Shown one piece after another: positions 17,831-26,803 of a DNA stretch of 28,868 nt. This DNA is from Blattamonas nauphoetae (Eukaryota; Preaxostyla; Oxymonadida). Each line of letters opens with the position of its first letter. Within the stretch, counting starts at the first letter, position 1. The translations under genes were made by a program, and so were the position numbers. Location: NCBI GenBank assembly GCA_033064195.1, contig JARBJD010000616.1:1-28868 (forward strand), read 5' to 3'. The notes beneath the pieces are model-generated. The model saw only the letters and a program-made list of their open reading frames with translations. It ran no database searches and had not been told where the DNA came from.

Positions 17831-20473
17831 ATTTTTACGAGTCGAATTTTTCGAGATACGGTATGGACCCTGTCTTCCATCATCTTTCGCTCAGGAATCG
17901 TCCTCTTATGACGCCTTTTTGTGTTAGATTGGATAAGAACGCCTTCTGGCGACTTTAGGTATGAACCTTTTCACGTCACGATCCTTCGGACACTTTTTTG
18001 CCAATTTTCGTTTTTAACGTTAGATCTTCTAAATTCTTCGCATTCGCGTCCTAGCGACGCTTTTTTGAGATTTCCTGTTTTCCCACTTCATTAGTCCTCT
18101 TTTTTTGCACACACCTTTGATTCACCACATTTTCACCTCACTTTCAGTCACCGTCATTTTTGTATGTGTTTTCACATATCATCCTCCCTTTCTCACGTTC
18201 TGAGGAGGGAGTGGCTGAATTTTTTAACACTTTTGTTCGGTACTTTTTCTATAAAGTTGATTTTACGTCTTTTCCTCATATCTTGACTTCACGTTTGTCT
18301 TAACAAAAACTCATTTCAGCACATTGTATCACTCATCTTCTTTGTTCCATTTCACCACTTATCCGTTCATAAGACACTCTCATTTACCTCATTTCACAAC
18401 CCTTTTTCCGTCGTTCACACCTCACGCGCACATCATTATGTCTTCATTGTTTTGACTTTTTGCTTAATTTGACAAAAGAGATTGAAACAAGGTACAATGA
18501 AGTGAGCAAGTACAATAGTGAATGGTGAAGTGGATGAAGTGAGAATTGGGGTACACTAATGTGTTTTATGAACGCGTTCATCGAAAATTCGCATAAAAGA
18601 GCAAACAAAAGTGAATGAAGTGGCAATCAAACAATAAAGTGAAGTGAGGGACGAAAGAAACGAGGAGAGTAAAAACGACGAGATCAAGGTTACAAAATGA
18701 TTTTTATGCGCGAACGAAACCAATGTAGTCTAATCCATGTGAACTGAGTTTAGAAAAACATACTGTTGAACTTTAAAACATAATTGGAGAATTGATATTG
18801 AGCGGGCACTGTGGATTGTTTCTATTGTGTTCATAATTGAATTTTAGAATTAGATAAATAAAAAACAAGAGAATACCAGTTTGGTTCCAGTTGTGAGACA
18901 TCCTTTGCGACCATAAACAGCAACGCTTCACTCGATTGGATGGTCACTCTTCAGTCCACTTTATCTGGTACACAAATTGATTTTAAGAAAGAATGAATGT
19001 GGAAACAGAGGATACCAGTTTCAATTCTTCAGTGACACATTCTTTCGAAGTCTAAAACACCATACTGTACCTCAGATGTGAGGATCATTGACATCGAGTT
19101 AACTATGGGTTTTAAAAAGTGAACGAATAATAAAACGTGATCATACCGGTTTCACTTCGGTAATGCCACATTCTGTGAACGATAAACCGCGATCGTGTAC
19201 CCAATTCGAAGGTGCCTTTTGTGATCGATTGTATCTGGTACAACAATGGTTTTTATCAAAGAATTCAGTGAAAAAGTGAACAAACCGGTTAATCTCGACT
19301 TGGATCCACCTTCGTTAGAACATAAAACATTGTACTGTACCTGAATGAAGAAGACTGAAAAAGAGCCAAATTGAGTCCGAGAATGAGTTTTATCAAAAGA
19401 GAAGAGTAGAAATGAGAAAGTCAAAAGAGGGAGAACATGAATTCAAGGTCAATAGAAAGTAAAACAAAGCGGCGTACCTTCTGAATCAAAATCGACGATC
19501 GATCGAGAAATTTCGAGCACCAAAAAGTTGATCAAAAATTTTAGAACTCATGTTCAACTTTAATTTTTGAAAAAAGTGAGAGACAATGAAGAGATAATGA
19601 GAATGAAGTGACAATGAAAATCCAAGAGTGAAGTGGAGAGAGAAAAAGAGAAGACAAAAGGTGATGTGAAAATGACGGTACAAGAATGAGTCTTAGGAAA
19701 AGATTAAACAAAAAAGAGAACAAACAAGTTTTAATTCTTCGGTGAAAGTCACTTTCGAAAGTAAGACGCGATAGTTCATCGACGTCGAGAGGATCAGTTG
19801 GTGAGAGGTCAGAAAAGAAATTTAAAAAGAGATGAAAGAAAGAGAAGAGCAAACAAGTTATTTTTCGGTAGTGAAACAACATTCGAAACGATAAGACGCG
19901 ACGGTTGATCAGATCTTCGAGGTCAAGTTTGGTCCGATCAGAGAAGGTACAAAAAAGAGTTTTATGAAGAGATTTATCAAAAAAGAGAACAAACCATTTA
20001 AGAATAAGTCGGAAACGAAATTCCAGAAGATAAAACGAAGTAGTGTACCTGAACGAGAGGAGAAGAAAAAAGTGAATGATCGAGAACGAGAATGAGTTGG
20101 CGAAAAAGAAAAGAGAACAAATGTGAAAGTAGAAAGTGAAACACACCTAAATCAAACGGTAAAGAACCATCAGGAACGAGAAGGGATGATCGAGTCCCAT
20201 TGAAGTACTTTCTCTGATCAAACAAGACTGATCGAACCCATCGATGTGAGGATCGAAGCCTCGGAAGATCACCAACGATAAAACAACGAATGAAAATTTA
20301 TTTTTGAATTTTTTAATTTGTATTAAATGAATCCAACTGAGATGTACAACGAAAGACGTCGAGTATGTTCTGAACAAGCATTAATTGAATCAATGAGAGA
20401 AGAGAACTGTTCGCTAGTCTCTGGGTATGTCAGAAATACTGTGCCGGTGACGTATGTTCATGAGGGAGTTGAA
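17831..20473. repeat. Terminal inverted repeat, right copy (2.6 kb)
   Basis: Inverted partner of 8766-11846 without the MITE-like insert. The tip begins ATTTTTACGAGTCGAATTTT and the inner edge lies inside codon 49 of a copy of the 129-residue gene start. Long Phe/Leu/Ser-rich frames here (for example 19541-20146) come from pyrimidine-rich composition and are not taken as genes. Confidence 0.9.
20297..20326 (+). promoter_or_regulatory. Common start motif within right terminal repeat, facing fibre gene
   Basis: Plus-strand TTTATTTTTGAATTTTTTAA then TTTGTATTAA immediately before ATG at 20327. It is the inverted copy of 8913-8942, so the terminal repeats carry an inward-facing promoter-like motif at both ends. 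Confidence 0.6.
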
Positions 20474-20539
20474 CTTTTTATTTTCAATGAAAGAGCAAAC
20501 AGAAATGAATCGACAAAAATACAATTCACAAATGATTGA
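20327..20539 (+). other. Terminal-repeat copy of the 129-residue gene's first 49 codons
   Basis: The frame from ATG 20327 begins MNPTEMYNERRRVCSEQ and matches the 129-residue gene with only three or so changes over 49 residues. Beyond the repeat edge at about 20473 it departs and ends at 20539. It is a by-product of the repeat boundary falling inside a gene, and lies just upstream of and overlapping the fibre frame. Whether it is translated is unknown. Confidence 0.55.
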
Positions 20540-21365
20540 GAAAATGATTGATCATAATCTCTCAACAACCAGCGAGAATTCGGCAGTGATTGACTCACTT
20601 CAGAAGACAACAGAAGGACATAAGACAGCGATATCTTCAATTCAGAAAGTGGTGAGCACAAATGGATCAATCACGACACCAACAATCGGAGGATTGATTA
20701 ATGTGAATGGAGCAAAGTGGAACATATCAGAGGGATCACTTCCAAAGTATCCTGGAACCTATCCGGCTTCAACATTTAAGTCTGGCATTTCAATATCACA
20801 ATCAATTTCAGAAACTTCAGGAATTCAATTCAATGGTGATGGCATCGTATTGTGGTCTCCCTGTGACTCACCAGCTTTGTATTACTACGATGAGGACACA
20901 GGTTCAGGAGTGTTTTCAATATCCACAACAGGAAGTTTTTCTCAACTGTCAGACAGAAGAGTGAAAAGAAATATTGAACCTTATCCCGATGTTCTTGAGC
21001 AACTGAATAAAGTGGAAATCGTGCAGTACCAATTCAACACATTCGACTCGAAGATCAACAAAGTGACAAAGCAAATAGAGAATGAGACAGATGAAGAACA
21101 CTTGAAGAACTGCAAAGAGAAATGTGAATGCTTGAAGAAGGAAAGTGAGAAGAAACACATTGGTGTGATTGCACAACAGATCCAAGAAATATTCCCTGAA
21201 GTCGTGAATGATTCCAATCCAGATTGTCTTCAAGTTGATTATGCAGAACTCTCCTGTTTTTGTATCAAAGCCATACAGGAATTATGTTCAATTGTCGGAC
21301 AACAACAGACGGTCATCAATGAACTAATCCAAAAATATAACTCACTGATCAATACTCCAACATGA
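20454..21365 (+). CDS. Fibre-like protein with C-terminal S74 self-cleaving chaperone domain
   Basis: A frame of 303 residues with ATGs at 20454 and 20487; the second may be the better start, giving about 292. Residues 1-165 form a coiled-coil-like N-terminus (Gln/Glu/Lys rich, SLQKTTEGHKTAISSIQKV) and a Gly/Ser/Thr-rich beta region. From about 166 it is a peptidase S74/intramolecular chaperone domain: SDRRVKRNI with the nucleophilic Ser, then VEIVQYQFN, KKHIGVIAQQIQEIFPEVV, LQVDYAEL, and a terminal helix. In phage tail spikes this domain trimerises the fibre and then cuts itself off. The gene is the only plus-strand virion gene, next to the terminal repeat, and overlaps the convergent 136-residue gene by 17 bases. 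It probably forms a host-binding spike. Confidence 0.85.
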   Translation: MFMRELNFLFSMKEQTEMNRQKYNSQMIEKMIDHNLSTTSENSAVIDSLQKTTEGHKTAISSIQKVVSTNGSITTPTIGGLINVNGAKWNISEGSLPKYPGTYPASTFKSGISISQSISETSGIQFNGDGIVLWSPCDSPALYYYDEDTGSGVFSISTTGSFSQLSDRRVKRNIEPYPDVLEQLNKVEIVQYQFNTFDSKINKVTKQIENETDEEHLKNCKEKCECLKKESEKKHIGVIAQQIQEIFPEVVNDSNPDCLQVDYAELSCFCIKAIQELCSIVGQQQTVINELIQKYNSLINTPT

Positions 21366-21759
21366 GATCAACAAGGAATTCATAGTACTCTTTGGTTATT
21401 TTTCCATTGATTGTTTCCGTTGTTTCCATCTCAATTGATTCACCAGAACTGTCTTTAAACCAGATCTTCACTATGGACTGTCGAGTACTTAATTCCCACT
21501 TCTTTCGCTTCGCAATCTGTTCGTTACAGAAAGCAACAAACGAGTCATTGAATGCATCAGTCTGAATCCAATCACCATGGATTGTGATGTGCTGAGGAAT
21601 GTCTTTTGAAATGACAGTTGAGTTCCCAGTAATCTCTTCTTTCACATGGATGAGTTTGCAGTCAAGAAAGTGAACATATTTTTGGTTTCTGGAATTGGTA
21701 AAATCAGGAGGTAGTTGAGCAGTATGAGAATTCTGAATTGAGAAATAACGCTTCACCAT
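21349..21759 (-). CDS. 136-residue beta-rich protein, possible minor capsid (penton-like) protein
   Basis: A small protein with alternating hydrophobic strands (KYVHFLDCKLIHV, IPQHITIHGDWIQ, SIVKIWFKD) and a C-terminal helix (EYYEFLVDLMLEY). No motif was recognised. Its place beside the capsid genes and its beta pattern would suit a single jelly-roll vertex protein, which Polintons carry, though it is short for that. It begins at 21759 with the common motif at 21769-21787 and ends inside the convergent fibre gene, overlapping it by 17 bases. Confidence 0.65.
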   Translation of the reverse strand: MVKRYFSIQNSHTAQLPPDFTNSRNQKYVHFLDCKLIHVKEEITGNSTVISKDIPQHITIHGDWIQTDAFNDSFVAFCNEQIAKRKKWELSTRQSIVKIWFKDSSGESIEMETTETINGKITKEYYEFLVDLMLEY

Positions 21760-21768
21760 TTGTGATTT

Positions 21769-21787
21769 CTACAAAAATAAAATATTC
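21769..21787 (-). promoter_or_regulatory. Common start motif upstream of 136-residue gene
   Basis: CTACAAAAATAAAATATTC (plus view), about 10 bases from the start codon; same motif as the neighbours. Confidence 0.5.
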
Positions 21788-21828
21788 AATTTAGTAATAT
21801 GACTCTGTCATTCTAGAAATGCTATGCA

Positions 21829-23523
21829 TTAATATCCTCTCTTCACTTCTTCATATGCTTCTTGAAGTCGACGATCAATGACATATCGCACTCGTGGTTG
21901 TCCATTTTCAATCCAGAACAGCCAGTATGTCGCTTGATGTAGTGTTAGAATTGGTGGAGGAGGACCTTCTGGAGTTGATGTGAAATATGGATCAAGTTCT
22001 CCCTGATTGATTGGTGATCCTCTGTAGACGATATTCACTGATTCTGCTGTTGAAATACCTTCTTCACCACCAGCGATTTCACTTCGATCTGTTGGAACCA
22101 TGAATGTGAATGATGTTGCATCCGTAACTGCTCTGGTTCTCTTGAACTCCTTTCCATAATAACTTGTATTGCGTGACATACATATGGAATTCTCAAACTC
22201 TTCAGTGGCTGAACAACCAATGAAATCACCATTCACCATCATCATTTGATAGAACTCTGGTGAGATAGTTGACATTGGGAAATTAGGGAAGTTGGATCCA
22301 AGCATTTCGAATTGACCAACATATTGAGGATTTCTGAAGACTGTGCACTCGTTTGGTCGTTCTGGGAATAAGCACATTAGATTCATGAGATTGTTAAGTT
22401 TGATACTGATGTTTGATCTCACTCCCATCGCTGTTGCTTTTGATTGAAATGATTGTGTGTCTATTCTTTCAGCTTTCATGACATACAGAGTCTTCGAATA
22501 TGTGTCTATTAGGGATTGTTTCGTTGAATCAGTGATCTGATATCCATAGCAAACTGATGTGACTTTATCTACAGAAGAAGACCAAACAGTTGAAGTGGTT
22601 GATTTGGCTACTATTTCATCAGTACCAGTGGATGGTTGAGTATGATGGACAGCTCTATCGTATTGCAACACTGGATTTCCAATTTGTGTGAATTCTTGCG
22701 TCAGAGTTGAGTATTTATTCTCTGCCATGTTTAGCATTCTAGCTTGACCTGCAATAGTTGTCATTGATTTGTCTGGAAATCGATCTCGAATCATCTCAAG
22801 AGTTTTTAAAATAACAGTTGAAACACGAATGGGACAATAAACCAGCGAATCAGTTGTCAAATGAAATCTCAAACGTAAATTACCGAAGATCGAATTCGGA
22901 TACTGATCAAAGGTACTCAGAGGAAGTAGATTCACAAACGGAATAACCAGTGGAATCGTAGCAGTGTATGGTCCTTTGGGCGCATGCAATATTGGAACAA
23001 AATAGAATCCACACACACTTGGATCCATTCTCTGAACATTTTCCCAAAGACTGTAGCAATACTTCATATTGTTTTTCTCTTCATGAGACTTGAAAGTGTG
23101 ATACAGAAATGATTCGTGAACATGATTATTCTGAAGTGAATTGTCAATGATGTTTCCTTTACTATCGACGAGTCTCATATCTCGAATTGCATCTGATGAT
23201 GATTTGTAACCGTAGAACATTCCGTACCTTCCAGCGGTCTCTGAACCATCTCCCATTGTTGGTTGGTAATACGGAACGGAAATCGTGAGATCAATACGCA
23301 AATGACTCTTCGTAAATTCAGTCACATCATGTCCGTCATAGCACAATGGAACTTCAATCTCATCTCCAATTCTACATGGCATAGGAGGATTTGTTGGATG
23401 CACTTCTTGGATTGAATACACATGAGGTTCTGAATCCCACTGTTTTGGCAGATATGATTGCACTTCGATTTGCTCAATTAATGTCGATGTTGGTTTGGAT
23501 TGATTTGATCTGAAACTTCTCAT
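21829..23523 (-). CDS. Major capsid protein candidate (double jelly-roll), paralogue 1
   Basis: A 564-residue beta-rich protein without catalytic motifs, in the middle of the virion block, the size expected of a Polinton double jelly-roll major capsid protein. It is clearly related to the neighbour at 23570-25435: compare WENVQRMDPSVCGFYFVP with WQNAWNHDESVAGVYIPL, FGNLRLRFHLTTDSLVY with FGDLKLSVHMNEDAFVC, and the shared Pro-rich C-terminal stretch before a TYWLFW or TWWVLR motif. It begins at 23523, set by the motif 23524-23544. The capsid role is inferred from position, size, composition and duplication, not from a diagnostic motif. Confidence 0.7.
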   Translation of the reverse strand: MRSFRSNQSKPTSTLIEQIEVQSYLPKQWDSEPHVYSIQEVHPTNPPMPCRIGDEIEVPLCYDGHDVTEFTKSHLRIDLTISVPYYQPTMGDGSETAGRYGMFYGYKSSSDAIRDMRLVDSKGNIIDNSLQNNHVHESFLYHTFKSHEEKNNMKYCYSLWENVQRMDPSVCGFYFVPILHAPKGPYTATIPLVIPFVNLLPLSTFDQYPNSIFGNLRLRFHLTTDSLVYCPIRVSTVILKTLEMIRDRFPDKSMTTIAGQARMLNMAENKYSTLTQEFTQIGNPVLQYDRAVHHTQPSTGTDEIVAKSTTSTVWSSSVDKVTSVCYGYQITDSTKQSLIDTYSKTLYVMKAERIDTQSFQSKATAMGVRSNISIKLNNLMNLMCLFPERPNECTVFRNPQYVGQFEMLGSNFPNFPMSTISPEFYQMMMVNGDFIGCSATEEFENSICMSRNTSYYGKEFKRTRAVTDATSFTFMVPTDRSEIAGGEEGISTAESVNIVYRGSPINQGELDPYFTSTPEGPPPPILTLHQATYWLFWIENGQPRVRYVIDRRLQEAYEEVKRGY

Positions 23524-23544
23524 TTATTGAAAAATAAAAAATAC
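23524..23544 (-). promoter_or_regulatory. Common start motif upstream of capsid paralogue 1
   Basis: TTATTGAAAAATAAAAAATA directly abutting the start codon at 23523. Confidence 0.55.
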
Positions 23545-23569
23545 AATATCATGATTTTCTTTTCCTGTT

Positions 23570-25435
23570 TTAAGATTTCAGTATTCCAAGTTCCTTGTGT
23601 AACGCTTTCAGTGTGTGATTAGGATAGTACTCAACTTTTGGTTCACCATTGCTGTATCGTAGGACCCACCACGTGGTAGCAGTTGTGGCTAGAATCGGTG
23701 CTGGAGGATGTGAAAATGTTGTCATATCACCACCACTTTGACTTGGGTTGTATACATTATAGTATGTGTCAAGATTGCCTTGATAGATTGGATGTGATCG
23801 TAAAGTGACAGCAGTATTTCCTTTTGAACTGATCGAATCATTGCAGTTCGTTGGACAACCACTACGTTGAGTTGGGAAGCACAGAAGGAAGTCAGTGTTG
23901 TCATGAACTGGACGAACTCTTGTCATTGTTTCATTGGGATATGTTCCGTCACCAGTGAGTTTCTCTTCAACGAGAGAATCCGTTAGTGACCGCTCCAAAT
24001 CATCTGGAACAGCAAGGTACGAATCGAGATTGAGAGTTGATAATGCAAACTGATAGAAGCGAGCTCCAATAGTTGTTGTCGGTTATTCTGGATAGTACCT
24101 GTTTTGTAAAGTCACTTGGATATTCTTCTGCATTGGGTTGTGGAAACAAGTGACTTCATTGTCGTAGTGACGGAAGAGAAGCATGATATCCTTTGCATTC
24201 ACAACAACCATTTGCTGAGTACAATCAATTCCTGTTGCCGTTGGCGTCTTCTGAAATGGATAGAATGAGATCTTTTCTGCCGGAATTGTTCCAGGACGAT
24301 TAGTGTACATCTCCATGAGTTTCTTTCTCGCACCATCTTTCATTTTGTATCCAACACTCATGCAATACACATCATCAATCCGATAGTTTGTGACGTTCAA
24401 TGAGATGTACTGATCCACAAATTCTGGTTCTGTTGTCACGACATTGGCTGTTGAACAAACAATGTCCTTTGTAACTGTTGGTTGCTGAAATGATTGACCT
24501 ATTTGAACGAAGTTCTTTGTGCATGAGGTGACAAGATTGGTTAGGAAATATGGACGATGTTGAATGCAATTGAGAATTGCTGCTTTAATCGTTGGTGCTG
24601 CTGCTGTTCCAGTTACGAGTGATGATAGCGTATCTTTCAAAGTGAGTTCAGGATTAACAGAACAACAAACAAACGCATCCTCATTCATGTGCACACTCAA
24701 TTTCAAATCACCAAAGAGACATTTTGGATAGTCAGTCATCCCTGAGAATATCAGAAGATCTTCAAGATTAATCGACACACGAATAGGCACATCAATAGTG
24801 TCTTGAAACACTCCTGTTCCTGACGTCGTTGTAAAATCCGAAAGTGGAATATAAACACCAGCAACCGATTCATCATGATTCCAAGCATTCTGCCAAGGTG
24901 TGTGACAATGTTTTCGATTCTCCAATTGACTCTTTGGTTTGATCATATTGTAGATGTGTGATTCCATTGAGACATCATTGTTTGTTGTGCTTATGATTCT
25001 CTGATTGTTGTGAAGAACAGTAAGGTCACGAAAGATTGATGCTGAATGCTTGAGTCCAACGAAGATGAATATCCTCTCATTCATGTACGATCCAACCTTA
25101 CCAGCTGTTGTTTGCCAATTATTAACTTTCAGAGTCGCAGTCATGGTGAACGTTATGAATGAATCATCAATTTGACAAATGTCCTGATTAACAGTCAGTG
25201 GAATGATTATCTCTTGTCCTGTGTAGAATCGTGCATTCTCTGATGGTTTCAATTCCTGAATCGAAGTACTGTGTGCTCCATCATTCATGAGGTAATTGAT
25301 GTGATGCTCAGACATGAGTTGCTGTTGTATTTGACCCATGTCATCTCTTGTGTATTCTATCCTTCCAGTGGTATTTCCAGTCAAAGATGATGCTCCAGTT
25401 CTTTTGTTTGTCAGATGTGTTATATGCGAGTTCAT
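23570..25435 (-). pseudogene. Major capsid protein candidate, paralogue 2 (broken)
   Basis: A tandem relative of the capsid gene at 21829-23523, sharing the central WxN...D.SV.G.Y and FGDLKL..H blocks and the C-terminal PPAPIL...WWVLRYSNGEPKVEY block. Its ancestral size would be close to 600 residues, similar to its neighbour. It starts at 25435 behind the common motif at 25436-25457. The copy looks broken, about once. Two capsid paralogues side by side could supply major and minor capsomers, or one may replace the other. Assignment to the double jelly-roll fold is inferred as for paralogue 1. Confidence 0.7.
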
Positions 25436-25457
25436 TTTATCAAAAATAAAAAATTAC
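25436..25457 (-). promoter_or_regulatory. Common start motif upstream of capsid paralogue 2
   Basis: TTATCAAAAATAAAAAATTA abutting the start codon at 25435. Confidence 0.55.
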
Positions 25458-25476
25458 ATTTATGCTTTAACTCTAG

Positions 25477-25782
25477 TTACTTTTTCTTTTTTGGTTTCTT
25501 CACCTTAACCTTCGGCTTCAGCTTCTCTTCCAGTCTCAGTATTTCTCCTCTGAGCTTGTTCGCTACTGCTATGTTTCCTTCATTGATCGCTTGCTCGTAT
25601 TGTGCCATCTTCTCTGCATGGATTTGCTGATCCGATTTCACATCTGGTATCATTTCAATTCCTGTCTGCGCTACCTTCGAAATCAGTGGTCCAACAAAGG
25701 GGATGAGATTCAGAAATGGAGCTCCAACTCTGAGTATATTTTTGCCAACTGCTGCTAATTTTGATAACCAACCTGGTGCCAT
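25477..25782 (-). CDS. Small 'MAPG' protein 1, hydrophobic helix and Lys-rich tail
   Basis: 101 residues. The N-terminus is MAPGWLSKLAAVGKNIL, followed by a hydrophobic segment (about residues 17-42, VGAPFLNLIPFVGPLISKVA), a charged helix, and a C-terminal tail of almost pure Lys/Pro/Val. The layout recalls small adenovirus and Polinton virion proteins that combine a membrane-active amphipathic helix with a basic DNA-binding tail, but I cannot assign a family. Its N-terminal motif is shared with the next gene (MAPGSFNKLKNIGKQFF), so the two are probably ancient duplicates. The start is preceded by TTAATAAATAAAATATTCG at 25783-25801. Confidence 0.7.
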   Translation of the reverse strand: MAPGWLSKLAAVGKNILRVGAPFLNLIPFVGPLISKVAQTGIEMIPDVKSDQQIHAEKMAQYEQAINEGNIAVANKLRGEILRLEEKLKPKVKVKKPKKKK

Positions 25783-25801
25783 TTTAATAAATAAAATATT
25801 C
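25783..25801 (-). promoter_or_regulatory. Common start motif upstream of MAPG protein 1
   Basis: TTAATAAATAAAATATTCG abutting the start codon at 25782, in the 35-base gap to the neighbouring gene. Confidence 0.5.
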
Positions 25802-25817
25802 GAATACGAGTGAATGT

Positions 25818-26126
25818 TTATCCTTTGAATTGAATTTTGGAATTTGACGAGAGTGGCATATCATCATTGGAGTATCTCCCATTTCGAGGTGGTTCATATT
25901 CAATCATCTGCGGTTTTTGTTGACGATTGATCGCTTTATTTTGTTGATAAACGTCCATCATTCCTCCTAATCCGTTGAGTATTCCTCCTGCTGTTTGTCC
26001 AAATTTACTGTTCGTTTGTGAGAGCAATCCACCACCAACTTGAAGGAATGTTGGAGCTAGAGGTTTGATGAATTGAAAGAATTGTTTGCCGATATTTTTG
26101 AGTTTGTTGAAACTTCCTGGTGCCAT
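25818..26126 (-). CDS. Small 'MAPG' protein 2, Gly-rich virion protein candidate
   Basis: 102 residues. The N-terminal amphipathic helix MAPGSFNKLKNIGKQFFQF is followed by a Gly/Leu/Gln-rich middle (VGGGLLSQ, GGILNGLGGMM) and a polar tail rich in Pro, Arg and Ser. The glycine-rich hydrophobic middle is typical of membrane-lytic or capsid-cementing minor proteins of this virus class. It shares the MAPG start with the gene downstream. Function unknown; a virion role is inferred from its place between capsid genes and from the paired N-termini. Confidence 0.7.
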   Translation of the reverse strand: MAPGSFNKLKNIGKQFFQFIKPLAPTFLQVGGGLLSQTNSKFGQTAGGILNGLGGMMDVYQQNKAINRQQKPQMIEYEPPRNGRYSNDDMPLSSNSKIQFKG

Positions 26127-26146
26127 TTATAGAAAAATAAAAATAC
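26127..26146 (-). promoter_or_regulatory. Common start motif upstream of MAPG protein 2
   Basis: TTATAGAAAAATAAAAATAC, the clearest copy of the motif, directly before the start codon at 26126. Confidence 0.55.
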
Positions 26147-26161
26147 AATTCATTTATAATT

Positions 26162-26749
26162 TTAGCGAGGAATTGCTTTCGTCAGAGAAATGCCATAATT
26201 GAGAATGGTGTTGTATGCTTCATTGAAGGCAATACTCATGTCTTTTCCACCAACAAGGATCTTGAAAATGGTTCTAAACACTGGGAGTTTATTCAGACAT
26301 AGGCACTTGTCAGACAAATCATCCAGTTCGATCACCACATCATTAATCCCAGTGAGTGTAGCAATCAGTGCACATAAATCACTTTGGTTCGTGATCAGTT
26401 TCTTCGATGGTTCAATGAGATTATTCAATAGTTTCTTTTCACAAGCGAATGCATTCTTGTAGACGAGTAATAACTGATCTTTGAATGCCGAAATATTAGA
26501 AATATATTCTCGAAGTGGAATAGAACGACTTTGAATGGGGGCTGATGGATATGTCTCTAGTGGTGGATCATAAACACCTGGAACATTATCGAGTTCGACA
26601 TTAGCGCTTTGTTCATTACGATCTTCGAGCTTAGATCTTCCAGAATTCGAACCTTTATTGTCGATGATGACATTGTTGGTGATTGATGTTGGGACTGAAG
26701 AAGAACTTGTGTGTTTCGTAAATTGACAACTGAGAATTGGTTGCATCAC
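26162..26749 (-). CDS. 195-residue Polinton protein of unknown function
   Basis: Residues 1 to about 80 are polar and probably disordered (Ser, Asn, Pro rich; SNSGRSKLEDRNEQ, YDPPLETYPSAP). The rest is predicted helical with several Leu/Ile-rich helices (SAFKDQLLLVYKNAF, LCALIATLTGINDVVIEL, FRTIFKILVGG). Four cysteines cluster in the C-terminal half. No family was recognised. It sits in the virion block between the MAPG genes and gene X, each separated by a short gap with the common motif, and is therefore probably structural or assembly-related. Confidence 0.65.
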   Translation of the reverse strand: MMQPILSCQFTKHTSSSSVPTSITNNVIIDNKGSNSGRSKLEDRNEQSANVELDNVPGVYDPPLETYPSAPIQSRSIPLREYISNISAFKDQLLLVYKNAFACEKKLLNNLIEPSKKLITNQSDLCALIATLTGINDVVIELDDLSDKCLCLNKLPVFRTIFKILVGGKDMSIAFNEAYNTILNYGISLTKAIPR

Positions 26750-26774
26750 TTTCTATAAAAATAAAAATATATAT
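26750..26774 (-). promoter_or_regulatory. Common start motif upstream of 195-residue gene
   Basis: A CACTTTCTATAAAAATAAAA-type block just before the start at 26749. Confidence 0.5.
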
Positions 26775-26803
26775 TAATGTTTTTAATCAGACATTTCTTT
26801 CTG

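Noticed and set aside
19541-20146. A 201-residue minus-strand frame in the right terminal repeat
   Set aside because: Same composition effect; the matching region of the left arm is interrupted by the MITE-like insert and shows no comparable frame.
8766-20473. One giant palindrome, such as a hairpin telomere or an inverted-duplication artefact
   Set aside because: The arms diverge to about 80% in places, one carries an extra insert, and 6 kb of unique sequence with its own inverted repeats separates them.
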